Shown piece by piece: positions 32,307-40,216 of a stretch of DNA of 64,000 nucleotides. Below the pieces are notes generated by a model. That model was not told the origin of the DNA. It made no database searches and saw nothing but the letters and a program-made list of their open reading frames with translations. This DNA is from UBA1306 sp964396415 (GTDB lineage Bacteria > Spirochaetota > Spirochaetia > Treponematales > Rectinemataceae), in assembly GCA_964396415.1 (NCBI GenBank), contig CAYNFM010000002.1, positions 33,480 through 97,479 on the forward strand, given 5' to 3'. Every line of letters begins with the position of its first letter. Position 1 is the first letter of the stretch. The translations under genes and the position numbers were made by a program.

Positions 32307-34256
32307 CTATTTTTTCTCTTCGTCGTCGACGACGCGGTAGTCGACATCCTCCGCGCTTCCGGCCTTGCCGGAGGCGCCCGCATCGGCGTCGGCCGAGGCA
32401 CCGGGGCCCGCTCCGCCTTCCCCTGACTGGACCCCTCCGGACCCGCCCTGCGGAGACGCATTCTTATAAATTTCCTCGGCGAGCTTGTAGGAAGCCTGCT
32501 TGAGAGCCTCGGTCTTGGCCTTCATCGCCTCGACGTCCTGACCCTCGAGGGCCTTCTTGAGATCGGCCGCAGCCGCCTCAATGGCCGCTCTATCGGAGGC
32601 TCCCACTTTATCGCCGTAATCCTTGAGGGACTTCTCAGTCGTGTACAGAAGTCCGTCAGCCTCGTTCCGGGCATCGGCGCGCTCCCGCTCGCGCTTATCC
32701 TCGGCGGCATGCGCCTCGGCCTCCTTGACCATCTTGTCGATCTGATCGTCGTTGAGCCCGCTCGAGGCCTCGATCCGAATCTTCTGCTCCTTGCCCGTAC
32801 CGAGGTCCTTGGCGGAGACGTGGACGATGCCGTTGGCGTCTATATCGAAGGTGACCTCGACCTGGGGCACGCCTCGAGGCGCGGGAGGGATGCCGACGAG
32901 ATCGAAGCGCCCTAGAGTGCGGTTCTGGCCGGCCATCTCGCGCTCTCCCTGAAGGACGTGGATCGAAACGGCGGTCTGGCCGTCCGCGGCGGTCGAAAAG
33001 ATCTGGCTCTTGCGGCAGGGAATGGTGGTGTTGCGCGTAATGAGCCTGGTGAAGACACCGCCCAGAGTCTCGATGCCGAGGGAAAGAGGCGTAACGTCGA
33101 GGAGGAGGACGTCCTTGACCTCGCCGCCGAGTATGCCGCCTTGAATTGCGGCGCCGACGGCTACGGCTTCGTCGGGATTAACCCCCTTCGAGGGCTCCTT
33201 GCCGAAGAGATCCCGTACGATAGCCTGTACCTTCGGGATTCGAGTAGAACCCCCGACCAGGATCACCTCGTCGATCTGCGCGGCGGTAAGCCCGGCATCC
33301 GCAAGGGCCTTGGTGCAGGGGGTCTTGGAACGTTCGAGCAGGTCATCGATCATCCGCTCGAAAGCCGAGCGGGAGAGGGTTTTCTGGAGATGCTTGGGAC
33401 CCGAGGCGTCGGCCGTTATGAAGGGCAGGTTAATCTCGGTCTGCTGGACGTTGGAAAGCTCGATCTTGGCCTTTTCCGCCGCCTCCTTGAGGCGTTGGAG
33501 GGCCATGCGATCCTGTGAAAGGTCGATCCCACTATCCTTCTTAAACTCGTCGACGAGCCACTGCATCACTCTCCGGTCGAAGTCGTCCCCGCCCAGATGG
33601 GTGTCGCCGTTCGTTGACTTGACCTCGAAGACGCCCTCGCCGAGTTCGAGGATTGAAATATCGAAGGTGCCTCCGCCCAAGTCGTAAACGGCGATGGTCT
33701 TTTCCTTCTTCTGATCCTTATTGTAGCCGAAGGCCAGGGAGGCCGCAGTCGGCTCATTAATGATACGCTTGACCTCCAGCCCGGCAATCTTGCCCGCGTC
33801 CTTGGTGGCCTGTCGCTGCGCATCGTTGAAATAGGCAGGTACCGTGATGACAGCCTCTCCGACCGTCTCGCCGAGATAATCCTCAGCCGTTTTCTTCATC
33901 TTCTGGAGAATGAAGGCTGAGACCTCCTGGGGGCTATAGCCTTTACCGGAGATATCGACGCGGACGTCCGAACCATTATCGACGACATGGTAGGGTACGA
34001 GCTTCGTCTCGTCAGTCACCTCCTGGTATCGACGGCCCATAAAACGCTTGATGGAATAGACCGTATTCTCCGGGTTGGTGATCATCTGATTCTTTGCCGG
34101 TTGTCCGACGACACGCTCGCCCTTGGGCGTAAAGCCTACAATGGAGGGAGTTGTACGCTGGCCCTCGGAATTGGCTATTACAACGGGCTCCCCGCCTTCC
34201 ATGACCGCCACACAGGAATTGGTGGTGCCTAAGTCGATCCCTATTATTCTTCCCAT
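32307..34256 (-). CDS. dnaK: Chaperone DnaK (Hsp70)
   Basis: A 649-aa Hsp70. The ATPase domain begins IGIDLGTTNSCVAVMEGG and contains AVYDLGGGTFDISILE and ILVGGSTRIPKV. The substrate-binding beta domain (about 395-505, with GIPPAPRGVPQVEVTFDI) and helical lid follow. The C-terminus is Gly/Ala/Asp-rich and ends EDVDYRVVDDEEKK. GGAAGGAG lies before ATG 34256. It follows grpE by 15 bp and precedes dnaJ by about 96 bp. Its substrate-binding domain is the reference for the similar domain in the LysM protein at 4274-5236. Confidence 0.98.
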   Translation of the reverse strand: MGRIIGIDLGTTNSCVAVMEGGEPVVIANSEGQRTTPSIVGFTPKGERVVGQPAKNQMITNPENTVYSIKRFMGRRYQEVTDETKLVPYHVVDNGSDVRVDISGKGYSPQEVSAFILQKMKKTAEDYLGETVGEAVITVPAYFNDAQRQATKDAGKIAGLEVKRIINEPTAASLAFGYNKDQKKEKTIAVYDLGGGTFDISILELGEGVFEVKSTNGDTHLGGDDFDRRVMQWLVDEFKKDSGIDLSQDRMALQRLKEAAEKAKIELSNVQQTEINLPFITADASGPKHLQKTLSRSAFERMIDDLLERSKTPCTKALADAGLTAAQIDEVILVGGSTRIPKVQAIVRDLFGKEPSKGVNPDEAVAVGAAIQGGILGGEVKDVLLLDVTPLSLGIETLGGVFTRLITRNTTIPCRKSQIFSTAADGQTAVSIHVLQGEREMAGQNRTLGRFDLVGIPPAPRGVPQVEVTFDIDANGIVHVSAKDLGTGKEQKIRIEASSGLNDDQIDKMVKEAEAHAAEDKRERERADARNEADGLLYTTEKSLKDYGDKVGASDRAAIEAAAADLKKALEGQDVEAMKAKTEALKQASYKLAEEIYKNASPQGGSGGVQSGEGGAGPGASADADAGASGKAGSAEDVDYRVVDDEEKK

Positions 34257-34271
34257 ATTATCTGCTCCTTC

Positions 34272-34961
34272 CTAATTCGCGTTAGTATCGGTGCCGTTAG
34301 CCTCAGCCGTGGCTTCCGTGGCGGCATCCCGGGTAGCAGCGGGCATACGTACCCTGACCTTGGCTGTCCTAAGGACCCTATCGTGGAGTCCATAGCCGGG
34401 GAGGAACTCTTCTGCCACGACCGCCTCCTCCCCGTCTTCGGGTCCCCCTTGAACCATGGCTACGGCTTCATGGTGATGCGGATCGAAGGGCTTACCTAGC
34501 GACTCGAAGCGGGAAAGGCCGTATTTAGACTGAAGCACTGAACCGAGCTGGCGCTTTATGAGCAGAACGCCGTCGTGGAGAACCGAGTAATCCTTCTGGA
34601 TCTCGGCGCTCGCGATAGCGCGATCGAAATCATCCAATATGGGAATCAGGTCTCCCAGAAGGCTTGATACAGCATAGCGCTGGCCATCTTCTTTTTCTCG
34701 GGCCATCCGTTTGCGAAAATTGATGTCATCGGCCAGCTTTCTCAAGTATTTGTCGTTGACCGCGGTGAACTCTTTCCTCAACATCTCGAGTTCGGACTCA
34801 AGAGCGGCGATCTTATTCGAACGCTCATCCTCGGGCCTAGCCTCGGCCTCTTCGATAGCCCCTTCCGGATCCGCTTCGTCCGCTTGGCCCTCGGACAAGA
34901 TTGAAGCCTCGACAGGCGAATCCTTTGGCTCGTCGTGAGTCTCCTCCTGCTTAATCGACAT
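34272..34961 (-). CDS. grpE: Nucleotide exchange factor GrpE
   Basis: A 229-aa DnaK co-chaperone that releases ADP. An acidic N-terminal tail and a long coiled coil (about residues 50-110, ending LADDINFRKRMAREKED) precede the C-terminal beta domain, which carries FDPHHHEAV and the VLRTAKVRV ending. AGGTGG precedes ATG 34961; a longer frame to 35006 lacks a ribosome site. It is first in the grpE-dnaK-dnaJ operon. No hrcA gene and no CIRCE repeat is visible upstream, so heat control must work differently or from elsewhere. Confidence 0.96.
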   Translation of the reverse strand: MSIKQEETHDEPKDSPVEASILSEGQADEADPEGAIEEAEARPEDERSNKIAALESELEMLRKEFTAVNDKYLRKLADDINFRKRMAREKEDGQRYAVSSLLGDLIPILDDFDRAIASAEIQKDYSVLHDGVLLIKRQLGSVLQSKYGLSRFESLGKPFDPHHHEAVAMVQGGPEDGEEAVVAEEFLPGYGLHDRVLRTAKVRVRMPAATRDAATEATAEANGTDTNAN

Positions 34962-35010
34962 CTTTCCACCTAATTCGGGGCTTGGGTGGCCCTCTTGAAG
35001 TATCATTAAA

Positions 35011-35037
35011 ATAATAACTAATATCCGATGACGTCAA
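35011..35037 (-). promoter_or_regulatory. Candidate sigma-70-like promoter of grpE-dnaK-dnaJ
   Basis: TTGACG (35037-35032) and TATTAT (35016-35011) are separated by 15 bp on the minus strand, in an A+T-rich segment of the 227-bp grpE-rpoN gap. No CIRCE or sigma-32-like sequence was found beside it. Confidence 0.4.
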
Positions 35038-35098
35038 TACGAAATACCCCTTTCGGTAGTAGCATTATCTATTATCGAAGCTATTTGGAGGTTTCGGC

Positions 35099-35146
35099 AT
35101 GATTATTGCTGTCATTTTCCTCGACATTCAACGTTCTCCTGCTTGA
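35099..35146 (+). CDS. Possible 15-residue leader peptide upstream of rpoN
   Basis: ATG 35099 has a strong TTGGAGG site (35085-35091) with 7-nt spacing and encodes MIIAVIFLDIQRSPA before TGA. Its end overlaps the -35 hexamer of the rpoN promoter. It may be a chance ORF or an upstream reading frame affecting expression of rpoN. Confidence 0.3.
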   Translation: MIIAVIFLDIQRSPA

Positions 35147-35170
35147 CATTCGGGACTCAGGGCTTAGATT
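35143..35170 (+). promoter_or_regulatory. Sigma-70-like promoter of rpoN
   Basis: Consensus TTGACA (35143-35148), 16-bp spacer, TAGATT (35165-35170). Transcription would begin near 35177, just before the CGGAGG ribosome site (35178-35183). Confidence 0.55.
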
Positions 35171-35188
35171 TCAAATACGGAGGTTAGG

Positions 35189-36643
35189 GTGCAGCTTCAG
35201 AAGCCAATGCTCATCGCGGAGCAACGCCAAAAACTCAGCCCTCAAATGATTCAATCGATTAAATTGATGGCGATGCCGCTTCAGGAGCTCAAAGAGCAGA
35301 TCCAGGAAGAGATCGAGGCGAACCCGGCCCTAGAGATCGTATCCGATGCTTCCACCCTCTCATTGGAAAGCCTTCCCGAAGAGGAGTCGAGGGAGAGCGA
35401 GGAATCTTCCCCATTCGAGAACAGCTCTGATCCGGGCTTTTCCTCGTATTCGGGTTCGGACGAGGATTCGAGGAGGATGTTCATCGAAGGAGCGATTGCA
35501 AGGCCTGAAACCTTGCAGGAGCATCTGCTCTGGCAGCTTCGCCTCCAGCGTATCGACGAGGCCGAGCGCGCCATCGGCGAGGCTCTCATCCAGAACCTCG
35601 ACGATGACGGCTTCCACAAGGAAAACCCCTACCTGCTCTTCCCTAGGATACCGAGGGCGGAGGTGGAGAGGGTCATGTCTTTAGTACGCGGCTTCGAGCC
35701 CACGGGAACATGCTGTTCCGACTTTCGCGAAAGTCTCCTCGTCCAGGCATCGCTCATGAACGAGGCCCCTGCGACGGCGATAGCCATTCTCCGTGAGCAT
35801 TTGGATCTCCTCGAAAAAGGCAAGCATGCGGAGATACAGAAGCGCCTGAAGCTGACCGATCCGGAGCTTCAGGCTGCCCTCGGCTTAATCAAGAGCCTCG
35901 CGCCTTTCCCGGGCCGGGCCTATTCCACCGAGGAACCGCGCTATGTCCTACCCGACCTTCTGGTAAAGCTGAAAGACGGGGATTTGGTCATTGTGCTCAA
36001 CGACGAGGAGATCCCGGTTCTCGGGATAGACCCCTTCTTCGATAATCTCGCCGTGCGCGCCGAGGCAGGGAGGAGGAGCGCCTCCAACGCCGGTGCCTCC
36101 CGCATAGAGGACGCTCCGCGTCCCAATACCGGCCCTCATCCCACTGACCGGGCGACAAGCGCCTATGTGCGGGACAACATCAAGCAGGCGAAGTTCTTCA
36201 TCCGTTCGATACATCAGCGCAACCAGACCCTGCTCAAGGTCGCGCGCGCGGTGGTCGAGTTCCAGCGGGCATTTTTCGCCGAAGGCCCGAAACGACTTGC
36301 GCCCCTGACGCTGAAGGACGTGGCCGACGAGATCGGCGTCCATGAGACGACCGTCTCGCGCATCGCGAACCGCAAGTATATGCAGACGGACTGGGGCATC
36401 TTCGAGCTTCGATATTTCTTCACCAATTCCATCTCAGGCGCGGGCTCGCGGGGCTCGAGCTTCTCAAAAGAAGGAGTGAAGCAAGTCATAAAGGAAATCA
36501 TCGAGGCCGAGGCCTCTATCCTCTCCGACCGCGATATAACCGAGGTGCTGGCTCGCAAGGGCATCAAGCTCGCGCGCCGCACCGTCGCCAAGTATCGCGG
36601 CGAGCTCGACCTCGGCTCATCCTTCGGTAGGAAGCGAGTCTAA
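35189..36643 (+). CDS. rpoN: RNA polymerase sigma-54 factor
   Basis: A 484-aa sigma-54. Region I is the Gln/Leu-rich LIAEQRQKLSPQMIQSIKLM. The core-binding domain occupies about 110-280, a helix-turn-helix (VHETTVSRIANRKYMQT) lies near residue 390, and the C-terminal RpoN box ARRTVAKYRGEL is intact. The start is GTG 35189 with CGGAGG 5 nt upstream. It heads a gene string (hpf, hprK, ptsH, NtrY/NtrX-like) that resembles the proteobacterial rpoN locus. Confidence 0.97.
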   Translation: MQLQKPMLIAEQRQKLSPQMIQSIKLMAMPLQELKEQIQEEIEANPALEIVSDASTLSLESLPEEESRESEESSPFENSSDPGFSSYSGSDEDSRRMFIEGAIARPETLQEHLLWQLRLQRIDEAERAIGEALIQNLDDDGFHKENPYLLFPRIPRAEVERVMSLVRGFEPTGTCCSDFRESLLVQASLMNEAPATAIAILREHLDLLEKGKHAEIQKRLKLTDPELQAALGLIKSLAPFPGRAYSTEEPRYVLPDLLVKLKDGDLVIVLNDEEIPVLGIDPFFDNLAVRAEAGRRSASNAGASRIEDAPRPNTGPHPTDRATSAYVRDNIKQAKFFIRSIHQRNQTLLKVARAVVEFQRAFFAEGPKRLAPLTLKDVADEIGVHETTVSRIANRKYMQTDWGIFELRYFFTNSISGAGSRGSSFSKEGVKQVIKEIIEAEASILSDRDITEVLARKGIKLARRTVAKYRGELDLGSSFGRKRV

Positions 36644-36670
36644 GACGATCGATATAGTAAGGAGGCTCGA

Positions 36671-36961
36671 ATGACTGTCGATGTTCGGTGCGTTCATTTC
36701 GAACTAAGCGAGAACAGTAGGGCTTATCTAGACGCCAAGGTAGAGAGGATCGGCTACGCGAAGGACATGATCGTCGACCTTATCTTCGTCATCACAAAAG
36801 ACAAGGAATTCAAGCTCGAGGCAACGGTCAACTTCCGTTGGGGTCTCCAGGCTCATATGGAAGAACGAGACTTCGATTTGAATCCCGGCATCGACAAACT
36901 TATGGACAGGCTCGAACAGAAAATCTCGAAGGAGAAGGAGAAAGTACAGGAGCATAAATAG
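36671..36961 (+). CDS. hpf: Short-form ribosome hibernation promoting factor
   Basis: A 96-aa RaiA/HPF-fold protein (MTVDVRCVHFELSENSRAYL at the N-terminus, beta-alpha-beta-beta-beta-alpha pattern) that binds the 30S decoding region in stationary phase. It lacks the C-terminal dimerisation domain of the long form. AAGGAGG precedes ATG 36671. It is 27 bp after rpoN, the same neighbour relation as in proteobacteria. Confidence 0.92.
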   Translation: MTVDVRCVHFELSENSRAYLDAKVERIGYAKDMIVDLIFVITKDKEFKLEATVNFRWGLQAHMEERDFDLNPGIDKLMDRLEQKISKEKEKVQEHK

Positions 36962-37002
36962 GCGTCAAAGGCGCGCGCCTGCCAATCCCCGCTCGATCGT
37001 CA

Positions 37003-37031
37003 TTGCACCTCGGGCGCTTCCGTAGTAGACT
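37003..37031 (+). promoter_or_regulatory. Candidate promoter abutting the hprK start codon
   Basis: TTGCAC (37003-37008), 17-bp spacer, TAGACT (37026-37031). Only 6 nt separate the -10 box from GTG 37038, so the predicted transcript starts at the start codon itself. No Shine-Dalgarno is present. Confidence 0.5.
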
Positions 37032-37037
37032 CGCTCC

Positions 37038-38033
37038 GTGTCCGCCGATGAGAAGAAATTCACGGTCCTCGACCTCTTGAGCCTGGACCTGAAGGAGCAG
37101 AACGCCCTCGATCTGCGGTGCATCGGCGGTCGTAAGGGTCTATCCCGCGAGATAACTACGCCTGATCTCAATAGGCCTGGTCTCGCGCTGTCAGGCTTTT
37201 ACGAATCCCATGCCTGGAACCGGCTGCAGATATTCGGTCGGGGCGAGAATGCCTATCTCAGGATGCTCGACGAGGCGGGAAGGACCGACAATCTCAAGAA
37301 GCTCTTCGAGTACCCGATGCCCTGCTGCATTTTCACCCATAATCTCACGCCGGGGAAGTCTTTCTTCGACGCCGCCGAAGCCGGGGATTGCCCTGTCCTT
37401 CAAACCGACCTTCCCTCCAGCGAGTTCTCGAGCAGGGTAATACGCGTGCTATCCGACATCTTCGCGCCCCAGACGACGATCCACGGCGTTCTCGTCGAGG
37501 TCTACGGTATCGGCATCCTGCTCATCGGAGATTCCGGCGTCGGTAAGAGCGAGACCGCCCTGGAGCTCATCGAGCGCGGCCACCGCCTCGTCGCGGACGA
37601 CGTCGTTGACATCCGCTGCGTAAACGGTTCCATCCTCATGGGCCAGGGCGCCAACAAGGTAATCGGGCACCACATGGAGATACGCGGCTTGGGCATCATT
37701 AACGTGACCCACCTCTTCGGCGTCGGCGCCATTAGGGACAAGAAGCAGATACAGCTCGTATGCGGTCTAGAAGAATGGGATTCCAATAAGGTTTACGACC
37801 GGATCGGCACTGAGGAGCTCACGGCAGAAATACTCGGCGTTCGGATCGCCAAGCTGGAAATCCCGGTCAAACCGGGCCGGAATATTCCCATCATCATCGA
37901 AACAGCGGCCATGAATGAGCGCCTAAAGAAAATGGGCTACCATTCCGCGAAGGAATTCAATCAAAACGTGCTCCGTTGGCTGGAGAGTGAAAACGCGCGG
38001 GCCTTGTATTTCAACAGGGATGATTATCTTTGA
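37038..38033 (+). CDS. hprK: HPr kinase/phosphorylase
   Basis: Phosphorylates and dephosphorylates the regulatory Ser of HPr according to metabolic state. A 331-aa protein with an N-terminal HprK domain and a C-terminal kinase domain holding the P-loop GDSGVGKSE (about residues 160-168), LVADDVVDI and the HprK signature MEIRGLGIINV. Its start is GTG 37038, without a ribosome site but directly after a promoter-like sequence. ptsH follows by 10 bp, so writer and substrate are cotranscribed. Confidence 0.96.
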   Translation: MSADEKKFTVLDLLSLDLKEQNALDLRCIGGRKGLSREITTPDLNRPGLALSGFYESHAWNRLQIFGRGENAYLRMLDEAGRTDNLKKLFEYPMPCCIFTHNLTPGKSFFDAAEAGDCPVLQTDLPSSEFSSRVIRVLSDIFAPQTTIHGVLVEVYGIGILLIGDSGVGKSETALELIERGHRLVADDVVDIRCVNGSILMGQGANKVIGHHMEIRGLGIINVTHLFGVGAIRDKKQIQLVCGLEEWDSNKVYDRIGTEELTAEILGVRIAKLEIPVKPGRNIPIIIETAAMNERLKKMGYHSAKEFNQNVLRWLESENARALYFNRDDYL

Positions 38034-38043
38034 GGAAGCAGCG

Positions 38044-38310
38044 ATGACCGAGTTGACGGTAAGCATCAAGAACCGGGCGGGCATTCATGCCCGCCCGGCG
38101 GCGCTCATTGTGCAGACAGCAAGCAAATACGCCTCGAGCATCTGGCTCGAAAAGGGCTCGGACCGAATTAACGCCAAATCGATCATGGGCATCATCACGC
38201 TCGGCGCGAGCTTCGGCACCCCGCTGCGAATACTTGCGGAGGGCAAGGACGAGGAAGCCGCCGCTACAGCCATCCAAGCCCTCTTCGAGTCGCGCTTCGA
38301 AGAGGATTAA
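38044..38310 (+). CDS. ptsH: HPr phosphocarrier protein
   Basis: An 88-aa protein with the PTS-phosphorylated His in NRAGIHARPAA (His about residue 14) and the HPr-kinase target Ser in NAKSIMGIITLG (about residue 45). Both regulatory sites are intact. ATG 38044 is chosen for the GAGGAAG upstream; the frame opens at 37987 inside hprK. No enzyme I or EIIA is encoded in the window, so a regulatory role is as likely as sugar transport. Confidence 0.95.
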   Translation: MTELTVSIKNRAGIHARPAALIVQTASKYASSIWLEKGSDRINAKSIMGIITLGASFGTPLRILAEGKDEEAAATAIQALFESRFEED

Positions 38311-38328
38311 TCCGGATCTACGATCGCG

Positions 38329-40098
38329 ATGGCCGGCCCTTTAGCCCCGCGCGGACGCTACCTTCCCGAGATCTTATCGGTCCTCATAGTCTACGGCCTG
38401 ATCTCCCTCGGCGCGTACGCTTTCGCCGCTTCCGTCCTCGCCGGCGCCCCTTCCTTCCCCGATCTATACGAGCGCCTCCCCGTAGCGCTTCTCGCCGTGC
38501 TCCCCGCGGCTCTCATCGTACTCCTTATCGTCCGAATACGGGACCTCGTAGTCGATATTAGGGCCCGTCGTTACGGTTCGCGTCTCAGGCTGAGGCTTTG
38601 GGGCCTTTTCCTCCTCGCTGTAGCCGCCGCCTCCCTGCCGCAGGGACTCTTCCTTTTCCGGCTCGCCTATGCGGCCCAGTCTTATTCTTCTTCTGCCGAG
38701 CTGCGCGAGGCTCTATCCGACGGCCTGACTCTGGCCCATGCATGGTATGCCGAGGAGATCAGTCGTATTGAAAGAGAGGCTGAAGATCTCACCGAAATGT
38801 ATTCGGTAGGCGGCGTCACGGCCGCGAAGCTTCTTGTCGGGCTTAAGGCGCACGAGCCTCGCATGGAAGCCCTCGAACTCTTTTCAGGCGGCCTAAGCGC
38901 CGACTTCTCCGGCCCTGTCCTGGCGAGGCTCGCTGCCCCTCCCTCACTGCCATCTATAGGGATGGGTGGGCACATCCTCCCGACCTTCTCTTCAGGCGAT
39001 GCGACTATCGTTCGGTACGCCGTTTCCCTGGCCTCTTCGGGCAGGAGGGACGCCTTCGCCGTCCTTAGCCTACGGATGCCTCCGGGGCTCGCCGGCGCCA
39101 CGGCCTCCCTGGATCGAGCCGAGCGTACGGCGAGCTTCCTCGCGCCCTTCTCGGCGAAGTGGGCGAGCCTTTTGGCGCTTCTGTATTTCTTCCTCGTCCT
39201 GCCCCTCCTCCTCTTGGCAGTATTATTAGGAGGCGCGGCGGCCGACCTCGTCGCCGAACCCCTCGTAAACCTCGAAGCCGCAACGCGACGCGTCGCGGCC
39301 GGGGATTTCGGCGTGAGGCTCATCGTAAAGCCCGGCGATGAAACGGGCCGATTAGTCGCATCATTCAATAGAATGCTCGCGGAAATCGAACGATCGCGGT
39401 CGGACGAGCTTCGCAAGGAGAAGCTCGACGCGTGGAAAGACATCGCGCAGCGTCTCGCGCACGAACTCAAGAATCCGCTTACGCCGATACGTCTCGCCGC
39501 CGAGCGCGTGCTTCGACGCTGGAAGTCCGATCCGTCGCTCGCGGCACCCATCATAGAGGGATCCATGCTCGCGATCGTCGAGGAGGTCGAGGGCATGGAC
39601 GCGCTCCTGAGCGACTTTCGGGCCTTCGCTTCCCTCCCCGAGCCCCAAAGGGACTGGACCGAGCTATCGGGTCTCGTCTCCGATTCCGTAGCGCTTTACG
39701 CCGCCTCTTATCCCGGGGTCCGCTTCAGCCTCGACAGGTTGCCGGCTGGGCTGACTCTCCGCATCGACCGAGCGACGATGAAACGAGCGCTCGGGAACCT
39801 CCTCGCCAATGCGATCGACGCGATGGACGGACAAGGAGAGATCGAAATCGGGGCCGATCTTGTTAAGGCAGCCGATTCACGTTATTGTAGGCTCAAGATT
39901 CGCGACACCGGACGCGGTATTCCCGTGTCGCTCGGCGAGAAGGTCTTCATGCCGTATTTCACGACCAAGAGCGCGGGTACGGGCCTCGGCCTATCGATAG
40001 TCGAACGCATCGTCGCGGAGCACGGCGGCGCTATTCGATTCGAGTCCGAAGAGGGGGCCGGTACTACGTTCTATATCGATCTGCCGATGGATAGATGA
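38329..40098 (+). CDS. Membrane sensor histidine kinase, NtrY-like
   Basis: A 589-aa protein with three or four N-terminal membrane helices and an extracytoplasmic region (about 120-275). A further membrane helix and HAMP (about 285-355, ATRRVAAGDFGVRLIVKPGDE) precede the HisKA domain with LAHELKNPLTPIRLAAERV. The HATPase has NLLANAIDAMDG and DTGRGIP. The order resembles NtrY. The response regulator gene follows after 118 bp containing two inverted repeats. The stimulus is unknown. Confidence 0.9.
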   Translation: MAGPLAPRGRYLPEILSVLIVYGLISLGAYAFAASVLAGAPSFPDLYERLPVALLAVLPAALIVLLIVRIRDLVVDIRARRYGSRLRLRLWGLFLLAVAAASLPQGLFLFRLAYAAQSYSSSAELREALSDGLTLAHAWYAEEISRIEREAEDLTEMYSVGGVTAAKLLVGLKAHEPRMEALELFSGGLSADFSGPVLARLAAPPSLPSIGMGGHILPTFSSGDATIVRYAVSLASSGRRDAFAVLSLRMPPGLAGATASLDRAERTASFLAPFSAKWASLLALLYFFLVLPLLLLAVLLGGAAADLVAEPLVNLEAATRRVAAGDFGVRLIVKPGDETGRLVASFNRMLAEIERSRSDELRKEKLDAWKDIAQRLAHELKNPLTPIRLAAERVLRRWKSDPSLAAPIIEGSMLAIVEEVEGMDALLSDFRAFASLPEPQRDWTELSGLVSDSVALYAASYPGVRFSLDRLPAGLTLRIDRATMKRALGNLLANAIDAMDGQGEIEIGADLVKAADSRYCRLKIRDTGRGIPVSLGEKVFMPYFTTKSAGTGLGLSIVERIVAEHGGAIRFESEEGAGTTFYIDLPMDR

Positions 40099-40121
40099 CT
40101 CCCGGGAATGCAAGGGTATCG

Positions 40122-40142
40122 GAAAAGCTCCGCGGCTTTTTC
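40122..40142 (+). repeat. Inverted repeat 1 between NtrY-like and NtrX-like genes
   Basis: GAAAAGC (40122-40128) pairs with GCTTTTTC (40135-40142, one T extra) around a 6-nt loop. The T-rich 3' arm resembles a weak terminator and could set the ratio of sensor to regulator. Confidence 0.45.
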
Positions 40143-40171
40143 GAAACCGCCGTAATCCGGGCAATTTCGCA

Positions 40172-40189
40172 GAAAACCCTCGGGTTTTC
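40172..40189 (+). repeat. Inverted repeat 2 between NtrY-like and NtrX-like genes
   Basis: A perfect palindrome: GAAAACCC (40172-40179) and GGGTTTTC (40182-40189) with TC between. As RNA it would form a 7-bp stem with a CUCG loop. As DNA it could be an operator for a dimeric regulator. It lies 27 bp before the regulator start. Confidence 0.45.
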
Positions 40190-40216
40190 GAGTAATCGCT
40201 TGGAGGGCAGCGCGAG

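Noticed and set aside
34962..35188. CIRCE or sigma-32 heat-shock site before grpE
   Set aside because: I looked for TTAGCACTC/GAGTGCTAA and for CTTGAA/CCCCAT-type boxes and found neither.
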